Source of the DNA: Hippophae tibetana
Lineage: Eukaryota; Streptophyta; Magnoliopsida; Rosales; Elaeagnaceae
Assembly: GCA_037013495.1 (NCBI GenBank)
Contig: CM072809.1
Span: 7,511,001-7,575,000, forward strand
Direction: 5' to 3'
DNA length: 64,000 nt
In this document: positions 24,829-40,055 of the stretch, piece after piece
Layout: each line of letters opens with the position of its first letter
How positions within the stretch are numbered: position 1 is the stretch's first letter
The notes under the pieces: model-generated
Told to the model about the DNA's origin: nothing
Database searches by the model: none
What the model saw: only the letters and a program-made list of their open reading frames with translations
Translations under genes and position numbers: made by a program

Positions 24829-25818
24829 ATGTGAAGAGTCCCAAAAACTTAGGGCCCATACGACGATCCATTAGCAATGGCCTATCACGTTCAGGTCGGA
24901 ACATGATTTGGGTTTTGTGTATCCTTCGACTTTTCTGATTCCCAGTCTAATTCATGGTAATTTTCTCCTTTTTTTTATTAACTTGTTTCAACTTATGTTT
25001 CGCTGAAATTTGATTGTACATTTGGCTTCAAGTTTTTATCCTTTTCCTGTACATTATCGATCTGTGCATATGAATCTTTATGGGGTCTTCTTTTGTTGAT
25101 GTGTTGCTCTTTGTTTGTTCGTTCCTTACTTTTAGCTGTCATTTTTATTGTCGATCTGTTAGGTTTACGGGCAAGTGTAGGGAGTGATTGATTATGGGTC
25201 CTCAGACTTCAAAGTTTTAGATTTTTCATTATGTTGGATCGGGCTCAAACCTACTTATTTGATAATACGATCGTCTGAGTGCATATTAAAAGTGGTTATT
25301 TGACTGCTTTTACTAATTCATTTTATATATTTTTGTTTAGATTTTTTCGTTGGCGAATTTAAATTCACTTTTATCATAGCTCAAAAGTGCTCTTGTTTTG
25401 CTTTCCACAAAGATACTAAAGACAACAAACAACATACACAAAGCAAATCCATTCAGTTTTATATTCATCGTAAAATTAGCTCTTGATTGATCCATTATGG
25501 TTATAGTAAATAAATATAATACCTTTTAACCTCACTTGGGTTTTGTTGAATGCTCTGTTCTTTTTTAAATTGCAGTTTACTTGACAATGTTCTGGGACTT
25601 ATAGTATACCATACTTACATACTGCTGGAAGATAATATATGTTTGGATAATCTCTATACTTCTACATTTGTTTGAATCGTTGCAATTATATTTTCCAAAG
25701 GAATGCCAACGGACACCTAGTTGTATCAATCGTTGTATTCAACACTTAACATTACTATCATTTTTGTCTGCAGGTAACTGATATGTTTATGTTATTGATC
25801 TGCAATAGAGAAGCTTGA
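24829..25818 (+). promoter_or_regulatory. Four upstream ORFs in the spliced 5' leader of the GSK3 gene
   Basis: The CT-rich leader before the kinase contains, in order: a start-stop AUGUGA at 24829-24834; a 9-residue uORF at 24877-24906 (MAYHVQVGT); an 11-residue uORF at 24903-24938 (MIWVLCILRLF), overlapping the previous stop as ATGA; and a 15-residue uORF whose ATG is the last three bases of leader exon 1 (24954-24956) and continues in leader exon 2 (25774-25818). The leader intron is 24957-25773, with donor GTAATT and acceptor CTGCAG. All four terminate before the main ATG at 25841. uORFs commonly lower or condition translation; that role here is inference, and the leader exon boundaries are predicted, not proven. 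Confidence 0.55.
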
Positions 25819-25840
25819 GGACTATTCTCCCCTAAAGTGA

Positions 25841-28737
<2,897 letters not shown>

Positions 28738-29560
28738 TTGTACTCAGATATATGTGATTGAAGTCTGCTTGCTGCAAAAATATTTGGTCATGCTGTAGAA
28801 AAGTGGCTAGTTATCCAATTTACTGACCGAAGATGAATTTGTCAGTTTCCTTTCGTGTTTTTCTTCATCTTTTTTTTTTTTAGCTTTGTAGTAGCTTATT
28901 AGGAAGCAGATTAAAACAGTAGTCCATACTCTTGTAACTCACCCGAATTGGCTTTTCTTAGAAGGTAGTACTGTTTATATATCATAACTGGATATCAAGG
29001 GCAAAAGCCACATTGGCAAAGTAATTCACTTGACATTTATTATAGTCTATAGGAAATTTGTCTTCGGGATTTTGTGATTGGCAGCGTAATTTTAAACTTG
29101 TTGCTAAGTTTAACGCGCCATAAAATTATCAATTTTGCTACTGCATAGTTATCATTGGAGAACTACTATCGGAAAATGGAAAATCGCGGCGGTGTTGAGG
29201 CATTGAATATAATTTTTTTATTATAAATTATCGTTGCTATCTTGTATTTTACAACTTACATTAATTATATGTAAGATTATTGTATTTATTTTCTTCAAAA
29301 ACAAAAATATTTAATTATGGATTAAAAAATAATTAGTAAGAATGAGTAAATTAATTATTTTAAGAATAATTAACAATCCTTTATGTTTTATTAGGTACCA
29401 AAATTATTGAAAAATTTAGATTTATTAGTTAGAAGGATGATGATTATATATAAAAAAATTTAAGTTTAAGGTTTTTAAAAAATTACAAATATTTTACAAA
29501 TTTAACGAAAATGAATAGTAATATTTTATACATAAAAATAATAAAAATAAGAATACAAGA
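28738..29560. other. 3' flank of the GSK3 gene
   Basis: The 3' UTR is expected in the first 200-300 bases, which are less AT-rich than what follows. No other gene is seen. Confidence 0.4.
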
Positions 29561-29599
29561 TATCTTCTTAATTGGTCAGGTCAAGTCTTCGGTGTTTTT

Positions 29600-30930
29600 A
29601 CTTTGAAGAAATTAGAATGCTTAACGAAAGAACTTACAAAAGGTGGTCGATTAAGACAACAAAAAATTTCTCATAAGAAATGATAGTTAATAATTTTTTT
29701 TTGAAGAAATACAAAAAGTAAGATTAAATCTTAAGTAAATAGATTGATTTAAAGATTCATTAATCTAATCAATCTTAAAAATAAACTATATATTTTCAAG
29801 AAAATATATAGTTTATTATGAAATAAGCAATAAGAAAATGAGTATTAATATTACAGATGAAAAAATAATATATAATGTATCATTAATTGATAAACTATCA
29901 AAAATTCTTCAGAATAATAAAATAAAAATTAGATACATCTATTTAGCATGAATCTAAATATTAATAAAAAAAAATTAGATAATGAATTGACACATTAATA
30001 AAATTAGCATTGTTAAATAATAGAAAATAAATAAAATATGCTTTATTATGAATAATCCATAAAAACCTATGATATCATAAATTAAAATTCACAACATGTC
30101 GTAGGTTTACGATTAATGTATCAAAATTTATATTTATAGATTCTGAAGTAGAAATCAAATATCAAGTCTTTATAGACATAAATGAGACACAAAAAGAATT
30201 TCTTATTAATTTCTTAAAGAAATAAGAAAATATGATTATAATAAAAAACTATAACAATATATACATAAGCAATTTACATAATTAAAAAGGGATGTAAATA
30301 ATATAACTAAAAACAATAAAATTATATGTTATAAGTTTGATCTATTTGTAGGATTAAAAAGAAGATTCACCTAGGAGATCAAATGTATTTACACCTAAGA
30401 ATGAGAAAATAAAAAATAAGTAAAAATCTAAAGAAATTGTAATGAAATTTTTTTACAAACAAAGAGAAAGATGATACGATAATAATCAGTGAAATTGATT
30501 CTGAATTAGAAAATGTGATCTTAAAAAATCATATAAAACCAATTTCATTTCCAATTTCTCATCAAGAATGAACATCTGGCTCACGTATGGAAGAAAGAAA
30601 TAGGCAAAGGCTACATAAACTTGACATTCTTTACAGAAGAGAACAAAAATCCAAAATGGAAGAAAAATTACATTGAAAAATTAGGAGTAGTTTCTCTCCA
30701 GAATTCAAACTTCATGAAAATTATAGATATAATATTTTAAATTTAGATTGTATAAGAGACATGAAAAAGTTTTAGATTAATAAACTAGTAGTATAAGTGT
30801 AATTATACAAGTTTTTCTAATCACACAATCAAATCCTTAAACATGGAAAGTCTTAATAGCTTACAAAATAACAGAAAATGTTAAAATTTGATTTATTAAT
30901 TTAACAAAACAACAATATTTATAAATGCAA
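29600..30930 (+). mobile_element. Broken coding relic, possibly viral or retroelement
   Basis: Plus-strand sequence shows scattered protein-like phrases in changing frames: a SEVEIKYQVFID stretch near 30145-30180, an ICYK stretch near 30320 that could descend from a zinc knuckle, and a basic RLHKLDILYRREQK stretch near 30608-30650 followed by SSFSPEFKLHEN. Codon-like texture differs from the surrounding desert. This could be a fossil capsid or gag region, for example of an endogenous caulimovirid or an unusual LTR element. No reverse transcriptase was recognised in the window to settle the family. It is heavily broken and clearly old. Confidence 0.3.
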
Positions 30931-31089
30931 ATGAATGGTCTCATATATAGGGAATGTTTAGATAGGAATATAAATAAATAAGAGAAAATGATAAAAAAAA
31001 TTGTTATACAAGAAATTTTTTAGGATGTTAAAAAAATATGGATATAACATAAAATCTTATAAGTAAAAATATATATAAAAAAACATGCA

Positions 31090-31400
31090 TGTTAGAAATT
31101 TAAGTCTAACTCAACCCAATAAAATATCATTAAGTTAAGGATTGTCTATTGCTTAACTTCTGGCCGATGTAGAACTGAAGGAAACTTAAAAATTACCTCT
31201 ACACGGACAGAGGTGGTCTTACAAAATCACGGTGAGACTGTTAAAGACAAAACCTAAGTCACCGATCAAACATAGCCCAGTTTTGATAACATATTAGAAA
31301 TTGAGGTCTAATTTAATCCAATAATATATCTTGAGTTAAGAATTATCCAAGTTTATAAGTAGTATTACTGTTTATATTTTGACTGATGTGAGATCGAAGT
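31090..31400 (-). mobile_element. Degenerate TRIM-like element
   Basis: Two diverged direct copies, about 31090-31185 and 31292-31400, both start TTAGAAATT, contain a GTCTAA...CCAATAA block and end near a GCCGATGTAGAACTGAAG / ACTGATGTGAGATCGAAG phrase. Between them, next to the right copy, the minus strand reads TTATCAAAACTGGGC, like an initiator-tRNA primer-binding site. The layout (short LTR, about 100 bases inside, short LTR) fits a terminal-repeat retrotransposon in miniature. It has no coding capacity and is old. Confidence 0.5.
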
Positions 31401-31832
31401 AAATTTAATAATTTAAAATATATAAATTTAAGAAAAAAAAATTCAAAAATATAAGAGAATGTATAACAAATATTACTTTTTATTTATTAATTTGATTAAT
31501 ATTTAATATTTTTTTAATTTTTCTTTTACTTATTAGATTTTTTAATTTAATATATCTCTATCAAATAAGATCGTAAACTGCTTATTTAAGTTTAAAAGTT
31601 AAATAAATTGTATATTTTTAAACTTAATGAAATAAGATAGTAAACTATTTATTTAAGTTTAAAAATTAAATAAATTGGACTTTTTTAACGTAATGAAATA
31701 TCTTTAACTAGGTTTAATCATTTGTTTTACATGTATGTAATATAATAATTTAAATGGGAAAATAAGAGTAAACTTACGTGACTTTATATATTTAATTAAT
31801 AGACTGCAAGTAGTGTTGGAAATTAGATTGCA

Positions 31833-31881
31833 CGTCATCGTTCGTAGCCGTCGGACGTCACCCTTTGGTACGTCATCGTCA
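31833..31881. promoter_or_regulatory. Cluster of four CGTCA (TGACG) motifs
   Basis: CGTCA occurs at 31833-31837, 31856-31860, 31871-31875 and 31877-31881, about 1 kb upstream of NIMIN-like gene A. TGACG is the core bound by TGA-class bZIP factors, which act in salicylic-acid responses. However, the block GACGTCACCCTTTGG...CGTCA resembles blocks near 49632 and 50483 in gene-free DNA, so the cluster may belong to a dispersed repeat rather than a dedicated promoter. Confidence 0.35.
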
Positions 31882-32615
31882 TTTTGTCCCAACATTCAAT
31901 GTTAGGTGGAGAATTTTTTGGTATCTTGTGTATGTATTTCTGTAGAAAGTAATAGTAATAAAAAAATAAAAAGAGTGGGAAATAAGTGGCGTAGGAAATA
32001 CATGAATGGATCTAAAGAAAGAAGTGGAGTAAGAAATACATTAATAGGTCTATAGGGTCACTGTCACCTCTTAATTTTGGATATTGTATATTTAAATATA
32101 ATATTTATAAATTATAAATAAATTAAATATATAAAATAGTTATATGCTCATTTAAAGTTTATTTTTAAAATTTTCTTCACTCAAAAAATATATTAAAAAT
32201 TTAATAATTTAAATAAGATATATAGTATTTGTTTTTAATAAAAAATAGAAAGTAATTAAGAAATAAGTAATGTTATTTTTTAATGTTTTGTATGAAAAAT
32301 GTTTTATGTTTTAATTACATTATTAAATACCATTTAAATGTAAAAAATTTACAATTTTTTTTATTACATTAATTTTACTACATATTTTAACGATACAGCT
32401 AAACATAAAAGCATTCCTTTTAATATTATATAATACTATTACTCCCGTTTATATAACATTATACCTACTAAACTAAACTTCTGAATTAACCGTTCAATAA
32501 ATCTAGAATTACAACTCCATATTTGTTATATAATTATCCAATTTTCCGTAATATACAAATATCGAAAACAATGCCGCCTTGTGTTCCAGTACATTCAAAT
32601 AAATAGATAACCGAA

Positions 32616-32728
32616 TTGACCATTATACTCATAGACCTGAAAGACAGGAGGGCAATTAGCAGGGTAATTATGACATTTAATCCATAAGCAGTCCATTGTC
32701 CATGGCCCCTAAATATTCCCCAAGTCAA
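32616..32728. promoter_or_regulatory. Two W-box cores upstream of NIMIN-like gene A
   Basis: TTGACC lies at 32616-32621 on the plus strand and AGTCAA (TTGACT on the minus strand) at 32723-32728, 248 and 141 bases before the ATG. W-boxes bind WRKY factors active in defence. Such short motifs also occur by chance. Confidence 0.3.
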
Positions 32729-32863
32729 GCTATTTGAAGTGACAAATACCAACTCACAAGAAATTGGATGTGCGTTTGTTTGGAGAATAAAAAGGAACGA
32801 TTAATTCCATTAATTTTTTTTTTATAGGAATTGGGCATTCTTAATCTCTTGAATTTTTTTTTC

Positions 32864-33235
32864 ATGGAAAGAGGGAGATCTAGATTGATCGAGCTGGAGG
32901 AAGAAAACGACGATGAGATGAAGATGGAGAAGTTCTACTCTCTCGTTAGAAACTTAAGGGAGGCTCGTAAACGTCTAAGAGATCATCAAATGATAATCAG
33001 CAATGAATTGAAGAAGAATAAGGATGAGGAAATGAATAAGAAAAGAAAGAGCTTGGTGTCTGCTGAAGAACAATCATCAACTACTTGTTGGGTTCCTTGT
33101 TTTGTAAAGGAAGATTTTGATCAAGATGTAAGTTTCAGAAAACCAGTGTCTCCTTCTCTTCTCCCTAATCCATGTAATAATAAGATTAAGGAGACACAAA
33201 GTCACGATGCTTTGGACTTTAAACTATCCTTCTAA
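32864..33235 (+). CDS. NIMIN-like small NPR1-interacting protein, gene A
   Basis: Single-exon gene for a 123-residue acidic/basic protein. NIMIN proteins bind NPR1/NIM1 and restrain salicylic-acid-induced PR gene expression in the nucleus. Seen: a helix-like segment MEKFYSLVRNLREARKRL at 21-38, a Lys-rich stretch 50-62, WVPCFVKEDF at 76-85 carrying the EDF motif known from NIMIN proteins, and a C-terminal LDFKLSF (117-123) in the place of the EAR repression motif. The EAR is weakened: Phe replaces two Leu of LxLxLxL. The same segment order is found in gene B at 45556. The first ATG of the open frame is used; upstream codons lack an ATG. A low-confidence TATA-like AATAAAAAG lies about 75 bases upstream. 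The family call rests on motif order and the paralogue. Confidence 0.72.
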   Translation: MERGRSRLIELEEENDDEMKMEKFYSLVRNLREARKRLRDHQMIISNELKKNKDEEMNKKRKSLVSAEEQSSTTCWVPCFVKEDFDQDVSFRKPVSPSLLPNPCNNKIKETQSHDALDFKLSF

Positions 33236-35039
33236 TTAGTTGGTTATCAGTTTACGGAATATTTCACTTTTTTTTTTAAGTAATTGTTATAATTTTGTTT
33301 TTTTTTCAGTATTTATTATTAATACTAATAATAATTCAAAATGGAAATATGTATGGGTTACTTGAGCATTTTTAATGGAATGAAGTACGTTTTTTAATTT
33401 CAAATTTTATCTGATTTAATTTTTTTTTATTTTAACACCCTTAATTTATTATAATATTAATATGTTAAAAAAAATTATTATTTAGTTTTATAATTTTTAA
33501 AGTTTTAACATATTAGTTCATTATTTTTAAATTTGAATTAAAAATATTAAAATTTATAAAATTTAAGGATGTAAGAATTAAATATAGAATTACATACCAT
33601 CGATAATATTATTTTACGGATTAGCTAATAATACCTATGAAGTGCTGGCAGACGTCGGTTTCGAAGACGTACGATGTAATAACCAGACTTGCTTTAAAAT
33701 GATCGTTAAACTATTTGTATCTGCTGTTAGCAAATTGTTTTTGTAAACCAATATACTAGTACCACTGGATTATAACTATTACTGTTTGGAAAACGAATAA
33801 ACCGTTTCGTCTCTAGGACGGTATAATTAATTTTGATATGTGAAAAACAAATATAAAAAATAATATCTTTAATAATCAAAATATGTACCAAAATTAAACA
33901 TAATTTAATTAGATAACATTTAATATAAATTTTTGAAACTTTGAGATGAAAATTGATTACAAATATATATCTCAAAAATGAGTAGAAAAACAAATTTCTC
34001 AAATTTCTTAGATTATGATTCAATGTGACGTAATATGATTATGATTAGTATGTGTGAAAAATAAGTGCATGATTCTATTTAACTTGCATTCTTGTCTACT
34101 AATTATTAACTCTGTTTTCTGCTATTGTTTCATGTAATCAAAGAACTTGCTTATAAATTAATTATACCTGAGATGCCAGTTGGAAATTAGGAATCAGGAG
34201 ATGGAATATTGATTCTTTTATACATCTTCCTGATAATTTTTTTATTTGTTATAATTATATATATATAGGGTAGAAATGATTACAATTTCAAACTTTAATA
34301 TTTATTTTTACTTCAAAGGATAAGTATTTATTTTGAATTTAGACTAAATTAAGAATTAAGATTTTAACACTAAATATTTAGTTAACGGCACAACCTTACC
34401 AAATTGGTTGGGAAGGTGTGGACAAACTTTATTAGTTAATATCCATAAGAAGGAAGATATGATTTAGATAGGAAATATATACGCTAGTGGATATTTCTTA
34501 TGTAGTCATCTAATCAAATTGATTTTTCGAATCATATGATTCAATCTCACAATTGTGCTCCTATGATCATTAAGCCATGTGTTAGTGAAAAAAACACAAC
34601 ACTAATGTATATATGTGTAGTTGCAGTAGACTTATAAACAATTCAAAATTGTTTCTGTTTGAATATTATTAGATTGTACGAAAAATAAAAGGTAAGAAAA
34701 AAAAACATGTAGGTTAAAAATAAGATTAAAAAAGTTAAAAAAAAATTAAAGAATTTTTTTTATCACTCGTATTTTCCTTACCTTTTTTCATATACAAATC
34801 TAAGATTCAAATATAGGTTAATTACAGTCTAATCTTGACATAATTTTATAGTTATGGTTAATTTAGACACTATTTATAAAGAAAGTTATGATCTAGAGAA
34901 CACTACTTATATATCTTGATATATTCAAAATATTCTTAATTTACTACCTTAAAAAGATTATTTTTTTGGTCAAACCTTTATAAAAATATTATCAAATATT
35001 TACATTAGTTTCATTCATTTAATTGAATTATTTATCATC
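33236..35039. other. 3' flank and AT-rich intergenic DNA
   Basis: No supportable gene. A weak tRNA-like phrase near 34383-34420 was considered and not accepted. Confidence 0.45.
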
Positions 35040-35080
35040 TTATTTACATTAGTTTCATTCATTCCTCTCTCGTGATTCTT

Positions 35081-35286
35081 CCTCCTCTTCATGTTTCTTC
35101 CTCCTCTTCCTAGCTCACTGGTTTGGTGGTCGATGTTCGATGGGTCGTTGTTCGTTGGTTCGTTGGCCACTGGATCATTGGTCGCTAGACACTGGTTGTT
35201 GGTGCTGGTACTCTACGCTGGTGCTGGTGTGCTACGCTGGTGTGATGCGGGTGCGCTGGTGCTAGTAATTCTTGTGTGTCTTTGCT
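35081..35286. repeat. GC-rich GCTGGT low-complexity island 1
   Basis: Sequence dominated by GGT, GTT, GCTGGT and TCGTTGG phrases, in sharp contrast to the AT-rich surroundings, ending GGTGCTAGTAATT. It is preceded by a TTCATTCATT/TCTTCCTCC pyrimidine tract. A second island of the same texture ends GGTGTTGGTAATT at 36716. An open frame crosses it but gives a biased Leu/Val/Gly/Trp chain without a domain. Confidence 0.6.
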
Positions 35287-36539
35287 AATTGTACTTATGT
35301 CTTTTATTTTATAACAAAAGCATTGTGCTTTTCTTCTTGCTATGTTTCAGCTTCTGTTATATATTTTACTATTTTAGTCTTCATTTAATGTTTTCATTAT
35401 AATCGTATTTATGGATGCCAAAATTAGAGCACCATTGGAAAATTTGAACCATTCAGAGACTCATTGCTTTTAAGGAAATGGGTCCTCCAACATATAGATA
35501 TCAAGCGAAGACTTTTACTTAATATGATCTACAATTTAAAATATTGAAGATTGAGGTCTGTTAGTGTAAGCAAAGAGTAGCCAAGATGATCAACAAACCA
35601 CTTGTTTTGACTTATTTCTATCTATTGATCTACATTATACTTTCATTCAGAGTAATATTGTACAATAAGGTATGTTTTTTGGGGTTGTGAAATGCTTATA
35701 CACTTTATTCAATTTCTAAATGATCTGCGTATGGATAATTTTGTTAGTGATCAATTGTTCAATATTGGACTATGTATTAATATATTTAAACATTATATCT
35801 GGCTAAATTTTCCTTGTAGTGGGTTCTCTCTCCCAAATACTTCAACTTTCCTTTACCCATTACGCTTACTATGATTCATATGGGATTTTTTTGGAGTTGT
35901 GGCATTTTTTCTTGTTTGTGTTTTCAAGGTATGTTTAGCATCTTTATTTTCATTTGTACCATGTTCTATTTATTGGTTAATTTTTCAGCATACTGAGGCA
36001 TATGTTATCCAACTAGTTTTAAACGTACATGTTCAATTTATTGTCCTATTATAAATTAAGATTTGCCAAATTATCATGAACAGAGACGATAAGATTTGTG
36101 AAAAGGATCGGGTCCTTAGATCGAGAAATGTGTTGATTATTTGCCTTAGTTATGGTGAGTAAGATAACATTCACTACCAGTTATAATTTACTTGCAATAA
36201 GCTCTAAAAACCAATACTCCAAAGGTTTTTGAAGCACTTCAAGTACTCATTGTTGCATTTTGATTGATTAATTGTCTTAAACCATTCAAAATAGTATTTA
36301 TGTGGTGTTTACTATGTTACATACAAGTTAATGTTATATTGTTGACTTGTCTTAAGATGAAATGTTTGTTTTTCAATTTTTGTTGTCAACCTACAGGTTG
36401 TAACACTAGTCAAAATGACTTTTGAAATATGAGTGATAGTTTTTTTCTCTTACTGTGACCCTCTTTTGGCTTTAAAATCTGTCATCTTTCATGTATGACT
36501 ACGTTCTTTTCTTTTACTTATTCATCTTTTGATTTATAT

Positions 36540-36718
36540 CTCCCTACTACTGGTGTTGCGATGTTGGTTCTGCTACTGCTGGCGCTGTTGCGCGACGTTG
36601 GTACTGATGCTACACTACTGGCACTAAGCTGGTGTTGTTGATAGCGATGTGTTGCTGATGGCGCTGCGCTGGTGCATTGACGCTATTACGTCGATGCTGG
36701 TGTTGGTAATTAATACTA
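36540..36718. repeat. GC-rich GCTGGT low-complexity island 2
   Basis: Rich in GCTGGTG, GCGATG and GCTGCGCTGG phrases, about 1.4 kb from island 1 and with a matching end. The pair could bracket a degenerate mobile element, possibly together with the CACTA-like debris at 36920-37090. No protein-coding interpretation is supported. Confidence 0.55.
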
Positions 36719-36919
36719 AGTTTTTTTTCATGTTTGTAATTAATACTAAAAAGTTACTTTGTAATATTAAGATTTTTTGTGTATGATAAACTCTCAAATG
36801 TAATTATACTTTTAATTTTAATATAATATGATTTTTAATATTGTAATTAATAAATTTATTGTAATTTATATTGATTTTTAATATTATAATTACTAATTGT
36901 ATTTTTTTGTAATTTATGT

Positions 36920-37090
36920 ATACCATATGACCTCAGTTATTAGAAAATCGAGATAATAGGGTATTTTTTTAATTTATTCATACTCTATGACCTCGATTAT
37001 ATGCTAACTGAGGCCATAGGTCATTACCTATGGTCTCTCTCATTTAGGTCTCGATTCTTATAACTGTGGTCATAGACCTACGATCTCGTG
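36920..37090. repeat. Inverted short repeats, CACTA-like subterminal debris
   Basis: Variants of TATGACCTCGATTAT and AACTGAGGCCATAGG occur several times in both orientations. Arrays of such short inverted motifs are typical just inside the ends of plant CACTA (En/Spm) elements. No CACTA terminus or target duplication was found, so the assignment is tentative. Confidence 0.35.
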
Positions 37091-37868
37091 ATTTTTATTT
37101 AAGACTATTATTTTAATATATTACAAACATATTATAATTATGTGTTCTCATTGTATTAACTTATACGTTACTAATAATAATATTAAATTATATCATTCAA
37201 AATTTATCAAAAAATTATGATATATAATTTTTTTCTATCTCAAGCCTGAATGGATGTCTCTAAGAAAGATAAGGATGTTATGTACCTTGTGATTGGTATG
37301 TCCACAACAATTTGAATTCAAATCGATTTTCATTTTAAATCACAATGATTTTAATTTGCTTAAATTAATTTTAATTGTACTAAATTGCTTAAATCATTTT
37401 GAATCAAAATAATTTTAAATTGTTTAAATTAATTTTAATGGTACTAAAAAAGTATGAGAAGTTTTAAAATTTTGAGTAGTATTTTTTGTGATTTTAGAAA
37501 AAATAAATAATAAACTAATTTTATATTTTGTCGCATTAAAACACATGTAAAAACATGTATTCTCAAATTATTAATATTTTTACACACATATTTTTTATTG
37601 TATTTTGAAGACGATAGTATGCAAGCTAGCATACTCTTATGACCAAAAATATATATAAAGAATATGTTAATTATTTAGTAAGCTACTTATCTTTTTAATG
37701 GACCATAATAAATTTTGAAAATATTTTATTGTGTTGTCTTTTGTATATAAAGACAAAATTAGTCTTTTTAAAGAGTTTTTGTTGTAATAAAAGATTCAAT
37801 ATAGTAGATATTTATAAGTAATAGTAAAAATGATAAAAATAACATATTTAATAAGTAAAAAAAGACAA

Positions 37869-37870
<2 letters not shown>

Positions 37871-37902
<32 letters not shown>
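37871..37902. repeat. (AT)16 microsatellite
   Basis: Thirty-two bases of uninterrupted AT dinucleotide in otherwise AT-rich intergenic DNA. Confidence 0.9.
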
Positions 37903-37906
<4 letters not shown>

Positions 37907-38044
37907 TTGAAAGATTAAAATATTATAAATCTAATTTGTTTAGTATTTAGTGTTTAAGAATTAAGATTTGAAGTTTAAGATTTATGATTTAAAATTTAGA
38001 ATTTAAAGTTTATGAAAGCATATAAAAATCCTATTGCACATATT

Positions 38045-40055
38045 TGTTATGATATAATAAAGATGTTTTTGTTATAAGCCTTGCCACCCATGTGGTGATG
38101 AGTTTGTTTGAAGGATTGTTGATGCACATGTGATAATGAATATGTTAAGAAGGCTTTTGATGCACATGGATTGTGATAATGGTGCTTGGGCATGTGTTTA
38201 GAATATACTTTTTTGTAACAAAACTTGATTCTCTAAATTAGTTAGTACATGTGTTAATTATTTTATAAATACCACACTACATCATAATGTACGTATTAGA
38301 GAATTTTTTTATTCTTTTGCCTTGCATTTGTTATGCCTTATATATCAATTAATTTCTTTTCCTTCATCATCACCATTCTCAAGCTTATGTAACTATTCAT
38401 CATATCAGAGTTATAATTATGGCTATTGATAAAGCTTCCACACAAAGCCAAGGTAATTTAGAGTCACCCATCTCCACCAACAAAATTCATACCAACTCAG
38501 TTATACAAAAATATTACAAACACCCAATTTAATGAACACTACAAACTAACCTACCAACATATCCCATAAACCCAAATTTCGCAATAAAACTAGATTAAAC
38601 AAACTATTTTATATAAAAAGAGCAGTTAAAGCATGTGATAACAATGTATAGGCTTCAGTTACTAATTGATGATTCTACACCAATACTTTCAAGGCTTGTG
38701 AATTAACAAATCACGCTTAAAACTAGTGAAATTTGAGAAATCCTTGAAGACAACATAGATGATCAACTATGGGACAGACAACATAATGCCCTTAAGAACT
38801 GGATTTACTCTTCACTATCTCTAAACTATCTTAAACATTTCATTGGGGAAACCATTGCATTTAATTACTGAACAATTATGGAAAAAATCTTTAATGATGA
38901 CTCAAAGGCAAGGCTCATGCAATTGTGATGGCAATCCTAATATTTTCGAAGGGGGGTCTCGAACTATGGAACAATACCTTAGTCACTCAAAGAATCTTAT
39001 TGATCATATACTAGTAGTTAGAGATCATATGAGTGACAAGGAACAAATGTTGTATGTGGTTGGTGGTCTTGATGTTAGCTATGAGTCACTAATTACCACT
39101 GTTACAAAAAAAGGGTGTACGTTGAGGTGTTTAAGCAAAATACACCGTGAGTAAACCAAATTTTCAAAAGCCCCAATTTCACCTCACCTTCAGTTTATCG
39201 AAATAATTCACCCATTCCATCTTCAACCAATCCACCCAATAACTAATCTATTTCATCATCCAAAAGGAATTCACCACCAAACGATAACACCATTCAATGT
39301 CAAATTCTTAAGAAATTTGATCCTACAGCACCTAAATGCTACTTTTCAATACACGGAATCCAAAAATAACTCATCTAATTATCAATAAAGTTTACCAAGA
39401 TGACTTGGTCCTCCCATAGCCAATATAGCCTAAGTTAACCCCTCAGCATACTATAGTTACACTAGACTCCATTCATCATTCTAACCCTGAACTATGTTTC
39501 ATCCACAATCACAAACTGTTCCTTGGAATGACCAGAATTACTATCTATCACCACCACCTCAAGCACTACTAGCACCAGTGGAAACTCTAACTACCTTTAC
39601 AGATAAAGTCTAGTTCATTGACGTTGGAATCACTCATCACCTAGCCAATGACAACACCTTAATCCAACATCTCAGTCCATACATAGATAATGTATCTGTC
39701 ATGCTTGGTAATGAATCTACCATTCCTATCTCTAAATTAGGATCCTTTATCATTCCATGTCAAAATCACAAACTATATTTACATGAGTTGTTTTTGGTAC
39801 CACAATTGAAAAAGAACTTAATATCAGTAAAAAAACTCTATGAAGGCAATAATATATCTATTGAATTCTATCGTAACAGTTTCTCTATAAAGAATCTAGC
39901 CACAAAAACTATTCTACTCATTGGAAGAGCTGAACAAGGTCTCTACAAGATTGGAAATGGAAGAATCATATCAGATACTATCCAATGCAGTAAAGCTGCT
40001 CTTAATGAGATGTTGGGTCATACTCATGTCGATGTTATGTATTCTGGATAACTTA
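38045..40055 (+). mobile_element. Ty1/copia 5' fragment (LTR, gag, protease)
   Basis: A putative 355-base LTR spans 38045-38399, starting TGTTATGAT and ending TTCA. It is followed at once by a degenerate primer-binding site (TCATATCAGAGTT). Coding remnants in copia order follow: gag (about 38419-39160), a protease region with a VGITHHLAND-type active-site area (about 39610), a stretch with PQLKKNLISVKKL (about 39800), and the start of the pre-integrase region with LGHTHVDVM (about 40010-40040). Integrase, reverse transcriptase, RNase H and the 3' LTR are absent. It is a broken fossil with several breaks, truncated at its 3' side. Confidence 0.8.

Noticed and set aside
34383-34420. tRNA-like phrase ACCAAATTGGTTGGGAAGG suggesting a SINE
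   Set aside because: No B box at the right spacing and no poly(A) end was found.
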